In this document: in pieces, positions 51,606-59,903 of the stretch
How the letters are laid out: every line of letters begins with the position of its first letter
How positions within the stretch are numbered: the first letter of the stretch is position 1
Assembly (NCBI GenBank): GCA_002300355.1
Contig: NSGV01000001.1
Coordinates: 4,526,001 to 4,590,000, forward strand
Direction of reading: 5' to 3'
Length of the DNA stretch: 64,000 nucleotides
Origin: Streptomyces sp. TLI_235
GTDB taxonomy: Bacteria > Actinomycetota > Actinomycetes > Streptomycetales > Streptomycetaceae
Translations under genes and position numbers: made by a program
Notes under the pieces: generated by a model
What the model was told of the DNA's origin: nothing
Database searches by the model: none
The model's input: only the letters and a program-made list of their open reading frames with translations

Positions 51606-52013
51606 ATGACCATGACCGACCCGATCGCAGACATGCTCACTCGTCTGCGTAACGCGAACTCGGCGTACCACGACTCCGTCGTGATGCCGTCGAGCAAGAT
51701 CAAGGCGCACGTCGCCGAGATCCTGCAGCAGGAGGGTTACATCTCCTCCTACAAGGTTGAGGACCCCACCGAGGGCGAGGTCGGCAAGAAGCTGACCATC
51801 GAGCTCAAGTTCGGCCCCAACCGTGAGCGCTCCATCGCCGGCATCAAGCGCATCAGCAAGCCGGGTCTGCGCGTTTACGCAAAGTCCACCAACCTGCCGA
51901 AGGTGCTCGGCGGCCTGGGCGTGGCGATCATCTCCACGTCCTCCGGTCTCCTCACCGACAAGCAGGCCGCCAAGAAGGGCGTAGGCGGAGAAGTTCTCGC
52001 CTACGTCTGGTAA
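51606..52013 (+). CDS. rpsH: 30S ribosomal protein S8
   Basis: 135 residues. MTMTDPIADMLTRLRNANSA start, KRISKPGLRVYAKSTNLPKV core and KKGVGGEVLAYVW end. S8 binds helix 21 of 16S rRNA and in E. coli represses the spc operon. It is preceded by its own probable promoter and structured leader. Confidence 0.98.
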   Translation: MTMTDPIADMLTRLRNANSAYHDSVVMPSSKIKAHVAEILQQEGYISSYKVEDPTEGEVGKKLTIELKFGPNRERSIAGIKRISKPGLRVYAKSTNLPKVLGGLGVAIISTSSGLLTDKQAAKKGVGGEVLAYVW

Positions 52014-52035
52014 TTCGGGAAACGGAGGTACAGCA

Positions 52036-52575
52036 ATGTCGCGTATTGGACGGCTGCCCATCCCGGTTCCCGCCGGCGTGGACGTCACCATCGATGGCCA
52101 GGCGGTCTCGGTGAAGGGCCCCAAGGGCTCCCTCACCCACGTCGTCGCCGCGCCGATCGAGATCAGCAAGGGCGAGGACGGCACCCTGGTCGTCACCCGC
52201 CCGAACGACGAGCGTCAGTCGAAGGCCCTCCACGGCCTGTCGCGGACGCTGGTGGCGAACATGATCACCGGCGTGACCGCGGGCTACCGCAAGTCGCTGG
52301 AGATCAGCGGTGTTGGTTACCGAGTCGCCGCGAAGGGCTCCGCCATGGAGTTCTCGCTCGGCTACAGCCACCCGATCCTGGTCGAGGCCCCGGAGGGCAT
52401 CTCCTTCGTGGTCGAGTCGCCCACCAAGTTCCACGTGGACGGCACTGACAAGCAGAAGGTCGGCGAGGTCGCTGCCAAGATCCGCAAGCTGCGCAAGCCC
52501 GACCCGTACAAGGCCAAGGGCGTCAAGTACGCGGGCGAGGTCATCCGCCGCAAGGTCGGAAAGAGTGGTAAGTAA
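52036..52575 (+). CDS. rplF: 50S ribosomal protein L6
   Basis: 179 residues, two tandem alpha/beta domains. MSRIGRLPIPVPAGVDVTID start and PDPYKAKGVKYAGEVIRRK end. L6 lies near the factor-binding site. AACGGAGGT is its ribosome site. Confidence 0.98.
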   Translation: MSRIGRLPIPVPAGVDVTIDGQAVSVKGPKGSLTHVVAAPIEISKGEDGTLVVTRPNDERQSKALHGLSRTLVANMITGVTAGYRKSLEISGVGYRVAAKGSAMEFSLGYSHPILVEAPEGISFVVESPTKFHVDGTDKQKVGEVAAKIRKLRKPDPYKAKGVKYAGEVIRRKVGKSGK

Positions 52576-52578
52576 GCG

Positions 52579-52962
52579 ATGAGCGTCTCTGTCAAGATCG
52601 GCAAGGGCAACGCCTACAAGAACGCCGCCCGCAAGCGCCGCGCCATTCGCGTTCGCAAGCGCGTCGTCGGCACCGAGGTGCGTCCGCGCCTCGTCGTGAC
52701 GCGCTCGAACCGCCACATGGTCGCCCAGGTCATCGACGACGCCAAGGGTCACACCCTGGCGTCGGCGTCCACCCTCGACGTGTCCATCCGTGGCACCGAG
52801 GGCGACAAGACCGAGCTGGCCAAGAAGGTCGGAAGCCTGGTCGCCGAGCGCGCCAAGGCCGCCGGCGTCGAGACGGTCGTCTTCGACCGTGCGGGCAACC
52901 GGTACGCCGGCCGCATCGCCGCCCTGGCGGACGCGGCCCGTGAGGCCGGGCTCGACTTCTAA
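52579..52962 (+). CDS. rplR: 50S ribosomal protein L18
   Basis: 127 residues. Arg/Lys-rich N-terminus (KNAARKRRAIRVRKRV), then the 5S rRNA-binding fold ending DAAREAGLDF. It begins 3 nt after rplF. Confidence 0.98.
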   Translation: MSVSVKIGKGNAYKNAARKRRAIRVRKRVVGTEVRPRLVVTRSNRHMVAQVIDDAKGHTLASASTLDVSIRGTEGDKTELAKKVGSLVAERAKAAGVETVVFDRAGNRYAGRIAALADAAREAGLDF

Positions 52963-53011
52963 GCCCGCTCGTCGACTCTGTCGACGGACGTAAACGAGAG
53001 AGGTAATTCCA

Positions 53012-53632
53012 ATGGCTGGACCCCAGCGCCGCGGTAGCGGCGCCGGCGGCGGCACCGGCGGCGAGCGGCGTGACCGTAAGCGTGACGACCGGGGCAACGC
53101 CCCCGCCGTCGAGAAGACTGCTTACGTCGAGCGCGTCGTCGCGATCAACCGCGTCGCCAAGGTTGTCAAGGGTGGTCGTCGTTTCAGCTTCACCGCGCTG
53201 GTCGTGGTGGGCGACGCCGACGGCACCGTGGGTGTCGGTTACGGGAAGGCGAAGGAGGTTCCGGCCGCCATCGCCAAGGGTGTTGAGGAGGCCAAGAAGA
53301 ACTTCTTCAAGGTCCCCCGTATCCAGGGCACCATCCCGCACCCGATCCAGGGTGAGAAGGCCGCCGGCGTCGTGCTGCTGAAGCCGGCGTCCCCCGGTAC
53401 CGGTGTTATCGCCGGTGGCCCGGTGCGTGCCGTCCTGGAGTGCGCCGGCGTTCACGACATCCTGTCGAAGTCGCTCGGCTCGGACAACGCGATCAACATC
53501 GTGCACGCCACCGTGGCTGCTCTGAAGGGCCTCGTGCGCCCCGAGGAGATCGCCGCCCGCCGTGGCCTGCCGCTGGAGGACGTGGCTCCCGCCGCTCTGC
53601 TGCGGGCCCGCGCGGCTGGGGTGAGCGCCTGA
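53012..53632 (+). CDS. rpsE: 30S ribosomal protein S5
   Basis: 206 residues. A Gly/Arg-rich N-terminal extension (about 30 residues) is followed by the dsRNA-binding-like domain and the S5 C domain. RVAKVVKGGRRFSFTALVVV and GTGVIAGGPVRAVLECAGV are diagnostic. S5 helps decoding accuracy. AGAGAGG is the ribosome site. Confidence 0.98.
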   Translation: MAGPQRRGSGAGGGTGGERRDRKRDDRGNAPAVEKTAYVERVVAINRVAKVVKGGRRFSFTALVVVGDADGTVGVGYGKAKEVPAAIAKGVEEAKKNFFKVPRIQGTIPHPIQGEKAAGVVLLKPASPGTGVIAGGPVRAVLECAGVHDILSKSLGSDNAINIVHATVAALKGLVRPEEIAARRGLPLEDVAPAALLRARAAGVSA

Positions 53633-53814
53633 TGGCTCGCCTGAAGGTCACGCAGACCAAGTCCTACATCGGTAGCAAGCAGAACCACCGTGACACCCTG
53701 CGTTCGCTCGGCCTCAAGCGGCTGAACGACACCGTGGTGAAGGAGGACCGCCCGGAGATCCGCGGCATGGTCCACACCGTTCGTCACCTCGTCACGGTTG
53801 AGGAGGTGGACTGA
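53632..53814 (+). CDS. rpmD: 50S ribosomal protein L30
   Basis: 60 residues: MARLKVTQTKSYIGSKQNHR start and IRGMVHTVRHLVTVEEVD end. The standard bacterial short form. ATG 53632 overlaps the rpsE stop (TGATG). Confidence 0.97.
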   Translation: MARLKVTQTKSYIGSKQNHRDTLRSLGLKRLNDTVVKEDRPEIRGMVHTVRHLVTVEEVD

Positions 53815-53815
53815 C

Positions 53816-54268
53816 ATGGCGGACTCGCCGATCAAGATCCACAACCTGCGGCCAGCCCCCGGCGCCAAGACCGAGAAGACCCGTGTGGGTCGCGGTGAGG
53901 GTTCCAAGGGCAAGACCGCCGGTCGTGGTACCAAGGGCACCAAGGCCCGCTACCAGGTTCCGCAGCGCTTCGAGGGTGGCCAGATGCCCCTCCACATGCG
54001 CCTGCCGAAGCTGAAGGGCTTCAAGAACCCGGCCCACAAGCAGTTCCAGGTCGTGAACCTGGACAAGCTGGCCGAGCTCTACCCGCAGGGTGGCGAGGTC
54101 ACCGTGGCCGACCTGGTCGCCAAGGGTGCCGTTCGCAAGAACGAGCTCGTCAAGGTCCTCGGCCAGGGCGAGGTCTCGGTTGCGCTGCAGGTGACGGTCG
54201 ACGCCGTCTCCGGCTCGGCCGCCGAGAAGATCGCCGCTGCCGGCGGCTCCGTCACCGAGCTCCTCTGA
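53816..54268 (+). CDS. rplO: 50S ribosomal protein L15
   Basis: 150 residues. RVGRGEGSKGKTAGRGTKG is the basic, Gly-rich N-terminal arm that threads into 23S rRNA. It starts 1 nt after rpmD. It is followed by a strong terminator, so secY downstream uses its own promoter. Confidence 0.98.
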   Translation: MADSPIKIHNLRPAPGAKTEKTRVGRGEGSKGKTAGRGTKGTKARYQVPQRFEGGQMPLHMRLPKLKGFKNPAHKQFQVVNLDKLAELYPQGGEVTVADLVAKGAVRKNELVKVLGQGEVSVALQVTVDAVSGSAAEKIAAAGGSVTELL

Positions 54269-54282
54269 GCTCGTTGACTGAA

Positions 54283-54325
54283 GTGGGCCCGTACCTCTCT
54301 CGGGAGGTGCGGGCCCACTGCTTTT
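54283..54325 (+). terminator. spc operon terminator after rplO
   Basis: Fifteen-bp stem (GTGGGCCCGTACCTC paired with GAGGTGCGGGCCCAC, one wobble), loop TCTCGG, followed by TGCTTTT. Confidence 0.88.
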
Positions 54326-54580
54326 CCGTCGACCCGCCGGGTCGGCGCGGATCTGACGTGTGCTCAACACCGGCCAAAACCGGGCATCCCGGCTCCCGGG
54401 CCCGTGATCGCGCCCGGACTCGCTTCTCCACCGTTGCCGCACACTGTTAGAGTCCGTTGGGTTCCCTTGTAGGCTGCGGGTCAGGCATGCCTGTGCAGTC
54501 GTACGGGAGCCCGCAGAACCCCACACCCCCATCAGGACCGACCCTCCCGCCGTCAACGTGCGGGAGGCGCAGGAGGCACC
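54326..54580 (+). other. Spacer and leader upstream of secY
   Basis: Together with the terminator, the gap between rplO and secY is 312 nt. It holds no gene; it contains candidate promoter boxes at 54447-54475 and the secY ribosome site AGGAGG just before GTG 54581. Confidence 0.6.
54447..54475 (+). promoter_or_regulatory. Candidate secY promoter
   Basis: -35-like TTAGAG (54447-54452), 17 nt, -10 TAGGCT (54470-54475). An overlapping alternative uses TAGAGT (54448-54453) as -10 with TTCTCC 18 nt upstream. Confidence 0.4.
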
Positions 54581-55891
54581 GTGCTCAGTGCGTTCGCGCG
54601 GGCGTTCCAGACGCCCGACCTGCGCAAGAAGCTGCTGTTCACGCTGGGCATCATGGTGCTGTTCCGGCTGGGCGCACACGTCCCGATCCCGGGCGTGAAC
54701 TTCGTCGCAGTCAACCAGTGCATCAAGGACACCTCGTCCAGTGGTCTCTTCGGCCTGGTGAACCTGTTCAGCGGCAATGCGCTGCTCCAGCTGACGATCT
54801 TCGCGCTCGGCATCATGCCGTACATCACGGCCAGCATCATCCTCCAGCTCCTCACCGTCGTGATTCCGCGGCTCGAGGCGCTGAAGAAGGAGGGCCAGGC
54901 GGGTACGGCGAAGATCACGCAGTACACCCGCTACCTGACCATCGCGCTCGCCGTGCTCCAGGGCACCGGCATCGTGGCGACCGCCTCCAGCGGCGCGCTC
55001 TTCTCCGGCTGCTCCGTGGCCAACCAGGTCGTGCCGGACACCAGCGTCTTCCGGGTGGCCACGATGGTCATCACGATGACCGCCGGCACCACCGTGATCA
55101 TGTGGCTCGGCGAGCTCATCACGGACCGCGGCATCGGCAACGGCATGTCGATCCTGATCTTCACCTCCATCGCGGCCGGCTTCCCCGGCTCGATGTGGGC
55201 GATCAAGCAGTCCGGCAAGATCGGCGGCGGCTGGGTCGAGTTCTTCAGCGTCATCGCGATCGGCATCGTGGTCGTCTGCCTCGTCATCTTCGTCGAGCAG
55301 GCCCAGCGCCGAATCCCGGTGCAGTACGCCAAGCGCATGATCGGGCGCCGCGCCTTCGGCGGCACCTCGACCTACATTCCGCTGAAGGTCAACCAGGCCG
55401 GTGTGATTCCGGTCATCTTCGCCTCGTCGCTGCTCTACATCCCGGCGCTGGTGGTGCAGCTCACCAACAGCAAGGCCGGCTGGGCGAACTGGATCAGCGG
55501 TCACTTCGTCAAGGGTGACCACCCGGTCTACATGGCGACCTATTTCGTCCTTATTGTCTTCTTCGCGTTCTTCTACGTGGCCATCTCCTTCAACCCCGAA
55601 GAAGTTGCGGACAATATGAAGAAGTATGGTGGGTTCATCCCGGGCATCCGGGCGGGCCGACCGACGGCCGAGTACCTGAACTACGTGCTCACCCGCATCA
55701 CGTGGCCGGGATCGTTCTACCTGGGCCTTATCGCGCTGATCCCGATGATCGCCCTGGTTGCCTTCAACGCGAACCAGAACTTCCCGTTCGGCGGCACCAG
55801 CGTGCTCATCGTCGTCGGCGTCGGACTCGAAACTGTGAAGCAGATCGAGAGCCAGCTCCAGCAGCGCAATTACGAAGGGTTCCTCCGCTGA
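54581..55891 (+). CDS. secY: Preprotein translocase subunit SecY
   Basis: 436 residues with about ten membrane helices; the central channel of Sec export. The N-terminal FARAFQTPDLRKKLLFTLGI, plug region and the cytoplasmic loop YAKRMIGRRAFGGTSTYIPL are conserved, as is ADNMKKYGGFIPGIRAGRPT. GTG start with AGGAGG. Its stop overlaps adk (TGATG). Confidence 0.98.
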   Translation: MLSAFARAFQTPDLRKKLLFTLGIMVLFRLGAHVPIPGVNFVAVNQCIKDTSSSGLFGLVNLFSGNALLQLTIFALGIMPYITASIILQLLTVVIPRLEALKKEGQAGTAKITQYTRYLTIALAVLQGTGIVATASSGALFSGCSVANQVVPDTSVFRVATMVITMTAGTTVIMWLGELITDRGIGNGMSILIFTSIAAGFPGSMWAIKQSGKIGGGWVEFFSVIAIGIVVVCLVIFVEQAQRRIPVQYAKRMIGRRAFGGTSTYIPLKVNQAGVIPVIFASSLLYIPALVVQLTNSKAGWANWISGHFVKGDHPVYMATYFVLIVFFAFFYVAISFNPEEVADNMKKYGGFIPGIRAGRPTAEYLNYVLTRITWPGSFYLGLIALIPMIALVAFNANQNFPFGGTSVLIVVGVGLETVKQIESQLQQRNYEGFLR

Positions 55892-56550
55892 TGCGTATCG
55901 TCCTCGTCGGACCTCCCGGGGCCGGGAAGGGTACTCAGGCGCACGTGCTCGCCAAGACCCTGTCCATCCCGCACATCTCCACTGGTGACCTGTTCCGCGC
56001 CAACATCAGCCAGGGCACCCCGTTGGGGCTCGAGGCCAAGGCGTTCATGGACGCGGGCCGTCTGGTGCCGGATGAGGTCACCATCGGTATGGCCAAGGAC
56101 CGGATGCTGCAGCCGGACGCCGCGAACGGCTTCCTGCTCGACGGCTTCCCGCGCAACCTGGGCCAGGCCAAGGCCCTGGACGAGATCCTCGCCGAGCAGG
56201 GCATCGTGCTCGACGGCGTGCTCGACCTGGAGGTCCCCGAGGACGAGGTCGTCAAGCGCATCGCCGGTCGCCGGCTGTGCCGCAACGACGGCAGCCACGT
56301 GTTCCACGTGGTGTACAACCCGCCGAAGGCCGAGGACGTCTGCGACGAGTGCGGCGGCGAGCTGTACCAGCGCTCGGACGACACCGAGGAGGCCGTGCGG
56401 GTCCGCCTGGAGGAGTACCACTCCAAGACGGAGCCGATCATCGGCTACTACGCCGACCAGGGCCTGCTGGTCACCATCTCCGCGCTCGGCAAGGTGGTCG
56501 AGGTGACGGAGCGCGCGATCGGCGCCCTGGAGCAGAAGAAGTCCGCCTGA
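55891..56550 (+). CDS. adk: Adenylate kinase
   Basis: 219 residues, long-form kinase interconverting ATP+AMP and 2 ADP. The P-loop GPPGAGKGT is at 7-15; STGDLFRANI, LDGFPRN and the LID segment are present. The LID carries Cys in RRLCRND and CDECGG, a partial zinc-lid pattern with one of the four usual Cys positions replaced. Coupled to secY by stop/start overlap. Confidence 0.98.
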   Translation: MRIVLVGPPGAGKGTQAHVLAKTLSIPHISTGDLFRANISQGTPLGLEAKAFMDAGRLVPDEVTIGMAKDRMLQPDAANGFLLDGFPRNLGQAKALDEILAEQGIVLDGVLDLEVPEDEVVKRIAGRRLCRNDGSHVFHVVYNPPKAEDVCDECGGELYQRSDDTEEAVRVRLEEYHSKTEPIIGYYADQGLLVTISALGKVVEVTERAIGALEQKKSA

Positions 56551-56557
56551 GACGGCC

Positions 56558-56602
56558 CGCAACGGCCGGGAGACCCCGTGAGGGGATCTCCCGGCCGTTG
56601 CG
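56558..56602 (+). terminator. secY-adk terminator
   Basis: Perfect 16-bp stem (CGCAACGGCCGGGAGA / TCTCCCGGCCGTTGCG) extended by CCCC/GGGG around a GTGA loop, beginning 8 nt after adk. Confidence 0.88.
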
Positions 56603-56678
56603 GCGTCGTACGGTGGTAGCGAGTGCACGGCCGCCCGGCAAGGACCGGGCGGCGTCCGACAGTGGAAGGCGTGACCAG

Positions 56679-57515
56679 ATGGTGGAGATCAAGACCCCCG
56701 AGCAGATCGCGAAGATGCGTGCGGCCGGGCTGGTCGTCGCCGAGGCGCTCAAGGCCTGCCGTGAGGCGGTCGTCCCGGGCATCACCACCCAGGAGCTCAA
56801 CGACATCGCGGACAAGGTCATCACCGACCACGGCGCGACCTCCAACTTCCAGGCCCACCACGGCGGCCTCTGGTTCCCGGGCGTGATCTGCGCCTCGGTC
56901 AACGACGAGATCGTCCACGGCATCCCGGGGGAGCGGGTGCTGCGGGAGGGCGACCTGATCTCCATCGACTGCGGCGCGATCCTGGACGGCTGGCACGGCG
57001 ACGCGGCGATCACCGTCGCGGTCGGCGAGACCGCCCCCGAGCACACCCAGCTGAGCCGGGTCACCGAGGGCTCGATGTGGGCCGGCATCGCCCAGATGAA
57101 GAAGGGCAACCGGCTGGTCGACGTCTCGCGCTCGATCGAGTCGTTCATCCGGCGCCAGCCGCTGCCGCCCAAGGGCAAGTGGGGCATCGTCGAGGGCTAC
57201 GGCGGCCACGGCATCGGCACCGCGATGCACATGGAGCCGCACGTGCTGAACTACGTGGCCGGCCGCGGCAAGGGCCCGAAGCTGATCCCGGGCACCGTGC
57301 TGGCGATCGAGCCGATGGTGACGCTCGGCACCCCGCACTCCGCGGTGCTGGAGGACGACTGGACGGTCGTCACCACCGACAAGAGCTGGGCCTCGCACTG
57401 GGAGCACTCGGTGGCCGTCACCGAGCAGGGCCCGCTGGTGCTCACCGCCTTCGACGGCGGCCGCGCCGAGCTGGCGAAGCTGGGCGTCACCGCCGCCCCG
57501 GACCCGCTGGCCTGA
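56679..57515 (+). CDS. map: Type I methionine aminopeptidase
   Basis: 278 residues; removes initiator Met. The five metal ligands are visible: Asp97, Asp108, His177 (GYGGHGIG), Glu211 (AIEPMV) and Glu242 (WEHSVAVTE). ATG 56679 begins MVEIKTPEQIAKM, with GGAAGG upstream. It lies between two terminators, so it appears to be a single-gene unit. Confidence 0.97.
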   Translation: MVEIKTPEQIAKMRAAGLVVAEALKACREAVVPGITTQELNDIADKVITDHGATSNFQAHHGGLWFPGVICASVNDEIVHGIPGERVLREGDLISIDCGAILDGWHGDAAITVAVGETAPEHTQLSRVTEGSMWAGIAQMKKGNRLVDVSRSIESFIRRQPLPPKGKWGIVEGYGGHGIGTAMHMEPHVLNYVAGRGKGPKLIPGTVLAIEPMVTLGTPHSAVLEDDWTVVTTDKSWASHWEHSVAVTEQGPLVLTAFDGGRAELAKLGVTAAPDPLA

Positions 57516-57530
57516 CCCCGCGGCACCGAG

Positions 57531-57573
57531 GAAGGACCCGGAGGTTTCGTCCTCCGGGTCCTTCGCCGTATTT
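57531..57573 (+). terminator. map terminator
   Basis: Perfect 14-bp stem (GAAGGACCCGGAGG / CCTCCGGGTCCTTC) with a TTTCGT loop, followed by GCCGTATTTT. Confidence 0.9.
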
Positions 57574-57610
57574 TGTTCTGCTGACAGCCGTACGAGGAGA
57601 AGAGACAGCA

Positions 57611-58036
57611 GTGCTCAAGGGCTTCCGTGACTTCATGATGCGCGGGAACGTCATCGACATGGCCGTCGGTGTGGTCATCGGTGCGGCGTTCACCGCCGTC
57701 GTGTCCGGGTTCGTGTCGGCCTTCCTGACCCCGCTGATCGGCGTGGTGGTGGGCGCTGCGGGCGACTTCGCCAGCTACAAGGCGACGCTCGGCGGGGTCA
57801 CCTTCCCGTACGGGCAGTTCCTCAACGTCCTGATCGCTTTCGTGCTGACCGCCGCCGTGCTGTACTTCTGCGTGGTGCTGCCGGTGACCAAGGCCACCGC
57901 CCGCTACATGCCGAAGAAGCCGAAGACCCCGAAGCGCCCGTGCCCCGAGTGCCTGACGGAGATCCCCGAGGCCGCCCGGCGCTGCGCGGCGTGCACCGCG
58001 GTGGTCGAGCCGGTCCGGGTGCCCGCCCAGTACTGA
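57611..58036 (+). CDS. mscL: Large-conductance mechanosensitive channel with C-terminal Cys4 motif
   Basis: 141 residues. LKGFRDFMMRGNVIDMAVGV is the MscL amphipathic N-terminus and first pore helix; the second membrane helix is at about 72-93. The C-terminal tail carries Cys111-x2-Cys114 and Cys125-x2-Cys128, a small zinc-ribbon-like knuckle instead of the usual helical bundle. The GTG start has GGAGAAGAG upstream. The channel releases solutes on osmotic downshock. Confidence 0.95.
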   Translation: MLKGFRDFMMRGNVIDMAVGVVIGAAFTAVVSGFVSAFLTPLIGVVVGAAGDFASYKATLGGVTFPYGQFLNVLIAFVLTAAVLYFCVVLPVTKATARYMPKKPKTPKRPCPECLTEIPEAARRCAACTAVVEPVRVPAQY

Positions 58037-58056
58037 GGGTGACCGGCCGGGCCGTT

Positions 58057-58086
58057 TTGGCGTCCGCTTGTAGCCTGTCGTAGACT
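58057..58086 (+). promoter_or_regulatory. infA operon promoter
   Basis: -35 TTGGCG (58057-58062), 18 nt, -10 TAGACT (58081-58086). Predicted leader of about 145 nt before infA. Confidence 0.55.
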
Positions 58087-58120
58087 GATGCGTCGGCTCA
58101 CTCGTAGCGTGCTTCGGCAC

Positions 58121-58155
58121 GCCCTCTTCCCAACGGGAATCCCGCGAGGGCTTTT
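58121..58155 (+). promoter_or_regulatory. infA leader hairpin with T tract
   Basis: Outer GCCCTC/GAGGGC and inner TTCCC/GGGAA stems, followed directly by TTTT. It resembles a weak attenuator in the infA leader. Confidence 0.5.
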
Positions 58156-58237
58156 CCCGGCAGGGGTGGGGTGGACCCAGGCTCGCACGAGCGTGCCGCA
58201 TGCGGTAGCCGGCCCCGGAAGGTGGATCTCGCAGTTC

Positions 58238-58459
58238 ATGGCAAAGAAGCAAGGCGCCATTGAGATCGAGGGCACCGTGATCGAGTCTCTTCCGAACGCC
58301 ATGTTCAAGGTCGAGCTGCAGAACGGTCACAAGGTCCTCGCGCACATCAGCGGCAAGATGCGGATGCACTACATCCGTATCCTCCCGGACGACCGGGTCG
58401 TGGTGGAGCTCAGCCCCTATGACCTGACGCGTGGTCGGATCGTCTACCGCTACAAGTAA
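58238..58459 (+). CDS. infA: Translation initiation factor IF-1
   Basis: 73 residues, OB fold; occupies the ribosomal A site during initiation. MAKKQGAIEIEGTVIESLPN start, GHKVLAHISGKMRMHYIRI core. ATG 58238 has GGAAGGTGGA about 10 nt upstream. First gene of the infA-rpmJ-rpsM-rpsK cluster. Confidence 0.98.
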   Translation: MAKKQGAIEIEGTVIESLPNAMFKVELQNGHKVLAHISGKMRMHYIRILPDDRVVVELSPYDLTRGRIVYRYK

Positions 58460-58495
58460 ACAAACCGTCAGATCTAGACCCGGAGAACCTGAAAC

Positions 58496-58609
58496 ATGAA
58501 GGTCAAGCCGAGCGTCAAGAAGATCTGCGACAAGTGCAAGGTGATCCGCCGCCACGGCCGGGTCATGGTGATCTGCGACAACCTGCGCCACAAGCAGCGC
58601 CAGGGCTGA
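58496..58609 (+). CDS. rpmJ: 50S ribosomal protein L36, zinc-binding form
   Basis: 37 residues: MKVKPSVKKICDKCKVIRRH start. Zinc ligands are Cys11, Cys14, Cys27 and His32, the C+ form. CGGAGAA is the ribosome site. It lies in its usual place between infA and rpsM. Confidence 0.97.
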   Translation: MKVKPSVKKICDKCKVIRRHGRVMVICDNLRHKQRQG

Positions 58610-58699
58610 TCTCTCCAGCATTTCTCGTAGTACTTCGCGCGACGCGCACAACGTCATACGCGGGCTGCCCGATCCGATCCCCTGGGGACGGACTGCCAC

Positions 58700-58737
58700 C
58701 CCCGGTCAGAGGCCGGGGCTCCCTCGCCGAGAGGCGA
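58700..58737 (+). promoter_or_regulatory. Two hairpins in the rpsM leader
   Basis: CCCCGG/CCGGGG (58700-58718) and TCGCC/GGCGA with a GAGA tetraloop (58724-58737) lie in the 175-nt rpmJ-rpsM spacer, about 50 nt before the rpsM ATG. Confidence 0.45.
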
Positions 58738-58784
58738 CGGAGTAGGCGGCACGCAAGACCTCTGAAGAACCACAGGAGCCATGA

Positions 58785-59165
58785 ATGGCACGCCTCGCCG
58801 GCGTTGATCTCCCCCGCGAGAAGCGGATCGAGATCGCCCTCACGTACGTGTACGGCATCGGCCGCACCCGCGCCCAGCAGACCCTCGCCGAGACCGGTGT
58901 GAGCCCCGACGTCCGGGTTCGCGACATCTCCGAGGAAGACCTCATCAAGCTGCGCGAGTACATCGACGCCAACTACAAGGTGGAGGGTGACCTCCGCCGT
59001 GAGGTCGCCGCCGACATCCGCCGCAAGGTCGAGATCGGCTGCTACGAGGGCCTGCGCCACCGTCGCGGTCTGCCCGTCCGCGGCCAGCGCACCCACACCA
59101 ACGCGCGTACCCGCAAGGGCCCGCGTCGCGCGATTGCCGGCAAGAAGAAGCCGGGCAAGAAGTAG
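58785..59165 (+). CDS. rpsM: 30S ribosomal protein S13
   Basis: 126 residues. MARLAGVDLPREKRIEIALT start, RHRRGLPVRGQRTHTNARTR end region. S13 contacts the P-site tRNA and 50S bridge. AACCACAGGAG is its ribosome site. Confidence 0.98.
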   Translation: MARLAGVDLPREKRIEIALTYVYGIGRTRAQQTLAETGVSPDVRVRDISEEDLIKLREYIDANYKVEGDLRREVAADIRRKVEIGCYEGLRHRRGLPVRGQRTHTNARTRKGPRRAIAGKKKPGKK

Positions 59166-59237
59166 TCCGTCCCGTAACCGGACATCCCTCCGGCCCGCGG
59201 GTTAGCGGACCGACCACCTCATCAGGAGAACAGACTT

Positions 59238-59645
59238 ATGCCCCCCAAGGGTCGTCAGGCTGCCGGCGCGAAGAAGATCCGCCGCAAGGAGAAGAAGAAC
59301 GTCGCTCACGGGCACGCCCACATCAAGAGCACGTTCAACAACACCATCGTTTCGATCACCGACCCCTCGGGCAACGTGATCTCCTGGGCCTCTGCCGGCC
59401 ACGTCGGCTTCAAGGGCTCGCGCAAGTCCACCCCGTTCGCCGCGCAGATGGCCGCCGAGGCCGCCGCGCGTCGTGCGCAGGAGCACGGCATGCGCAAGGT
59501 CGACGTCTTCGTCAAGGGTCCGGGCTCCGGCCGTGAGACCGCGATCCGCTCCCTCCAGGCCACCGGCCTCGAGGTGGGTTCGATCCAGGACGTCACCCCC
59601 ACCCCGCACAACGGCTGCCGTCCGCCGAAGCGCCGCCGCGTCTGA
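59238..59645 (+). CDS. rpsK: 30S ribosomal protein S11
   Basis: 135 residues. Basic N-terminus, then HIKSTFNNTIVSITDPSGNV and DVTPTPHNGCRPPKRRRV. S11 lies on the platform near the Shine-Dalgarno duplex. AGGAGAA is the ribosome site. rpsD, often next in other bacteria, is absent, as in streptomycetes. Confidence 0.98.
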   Translation: MPPKGRQAAGAKKIRRKEKKNVAHGHAHIKSTFNNTIVSITDPSGNVISWASAGHVGFKGSRKSTPFAAQMAAEAAARRAQEHGMRKVDVFVKGPGSGRETAIRSLQATGLEVGSIQDVTPTPHNGCRPPKRRRV

Positions 59646-59686
59646 CGCAGCGGCGGTCTTCCCCCTTGCCTCCGGGCGCTCCTGAT

Positions 59687-59751
59687 CCGAGTCCGACGCT
59701 CCTCACTCCGGCGCTCCTGCGTCGCTTGTCGTTCGTCGCTTTCGGACTCGG
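59687..59751 (+). promoter_or_regulatory. Long-range inverted repeat in the rpsK-rpoA spacer
   Basis: Perfect 10-bp arms CCGAGTCCGA (59687-59696) and TCGGACTCGG (59742-59751) with an inner CGACGC/GCGTCG pair. No T tract. It may form an extended hairpin ahead of rpoA. Confidence 0.5.
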
Positions 59752-59815
59752 CGCACCCTTCGGCTCGGGGGAGATGCCCCCCGGCGGCCCCACGGGTCCG
59801 CAGTAGTACGTGCGT

Positions 59816-59842
59816 CGGCCTCCCGCCTGGTGCGGGAGGCCG
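59816..59842 (+). promoter_or_regulatory. Hairpin upstream of rpoA
   Basis: Perfect 11-bp stem CGGCCTCCCGC/GCGGGAGGCCG with a CTGGT loop, 61 nt before the rpoA ATG. It may end the rpsK transcript or act as a leader structure. Confidence 0.6.
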
Positions 59843-59903
59843 TACGCTTGAGTCCATCGGCATCAAATAGTGGGTGCCGAAGACAACTGGAGGAACACCT
59901 CTC

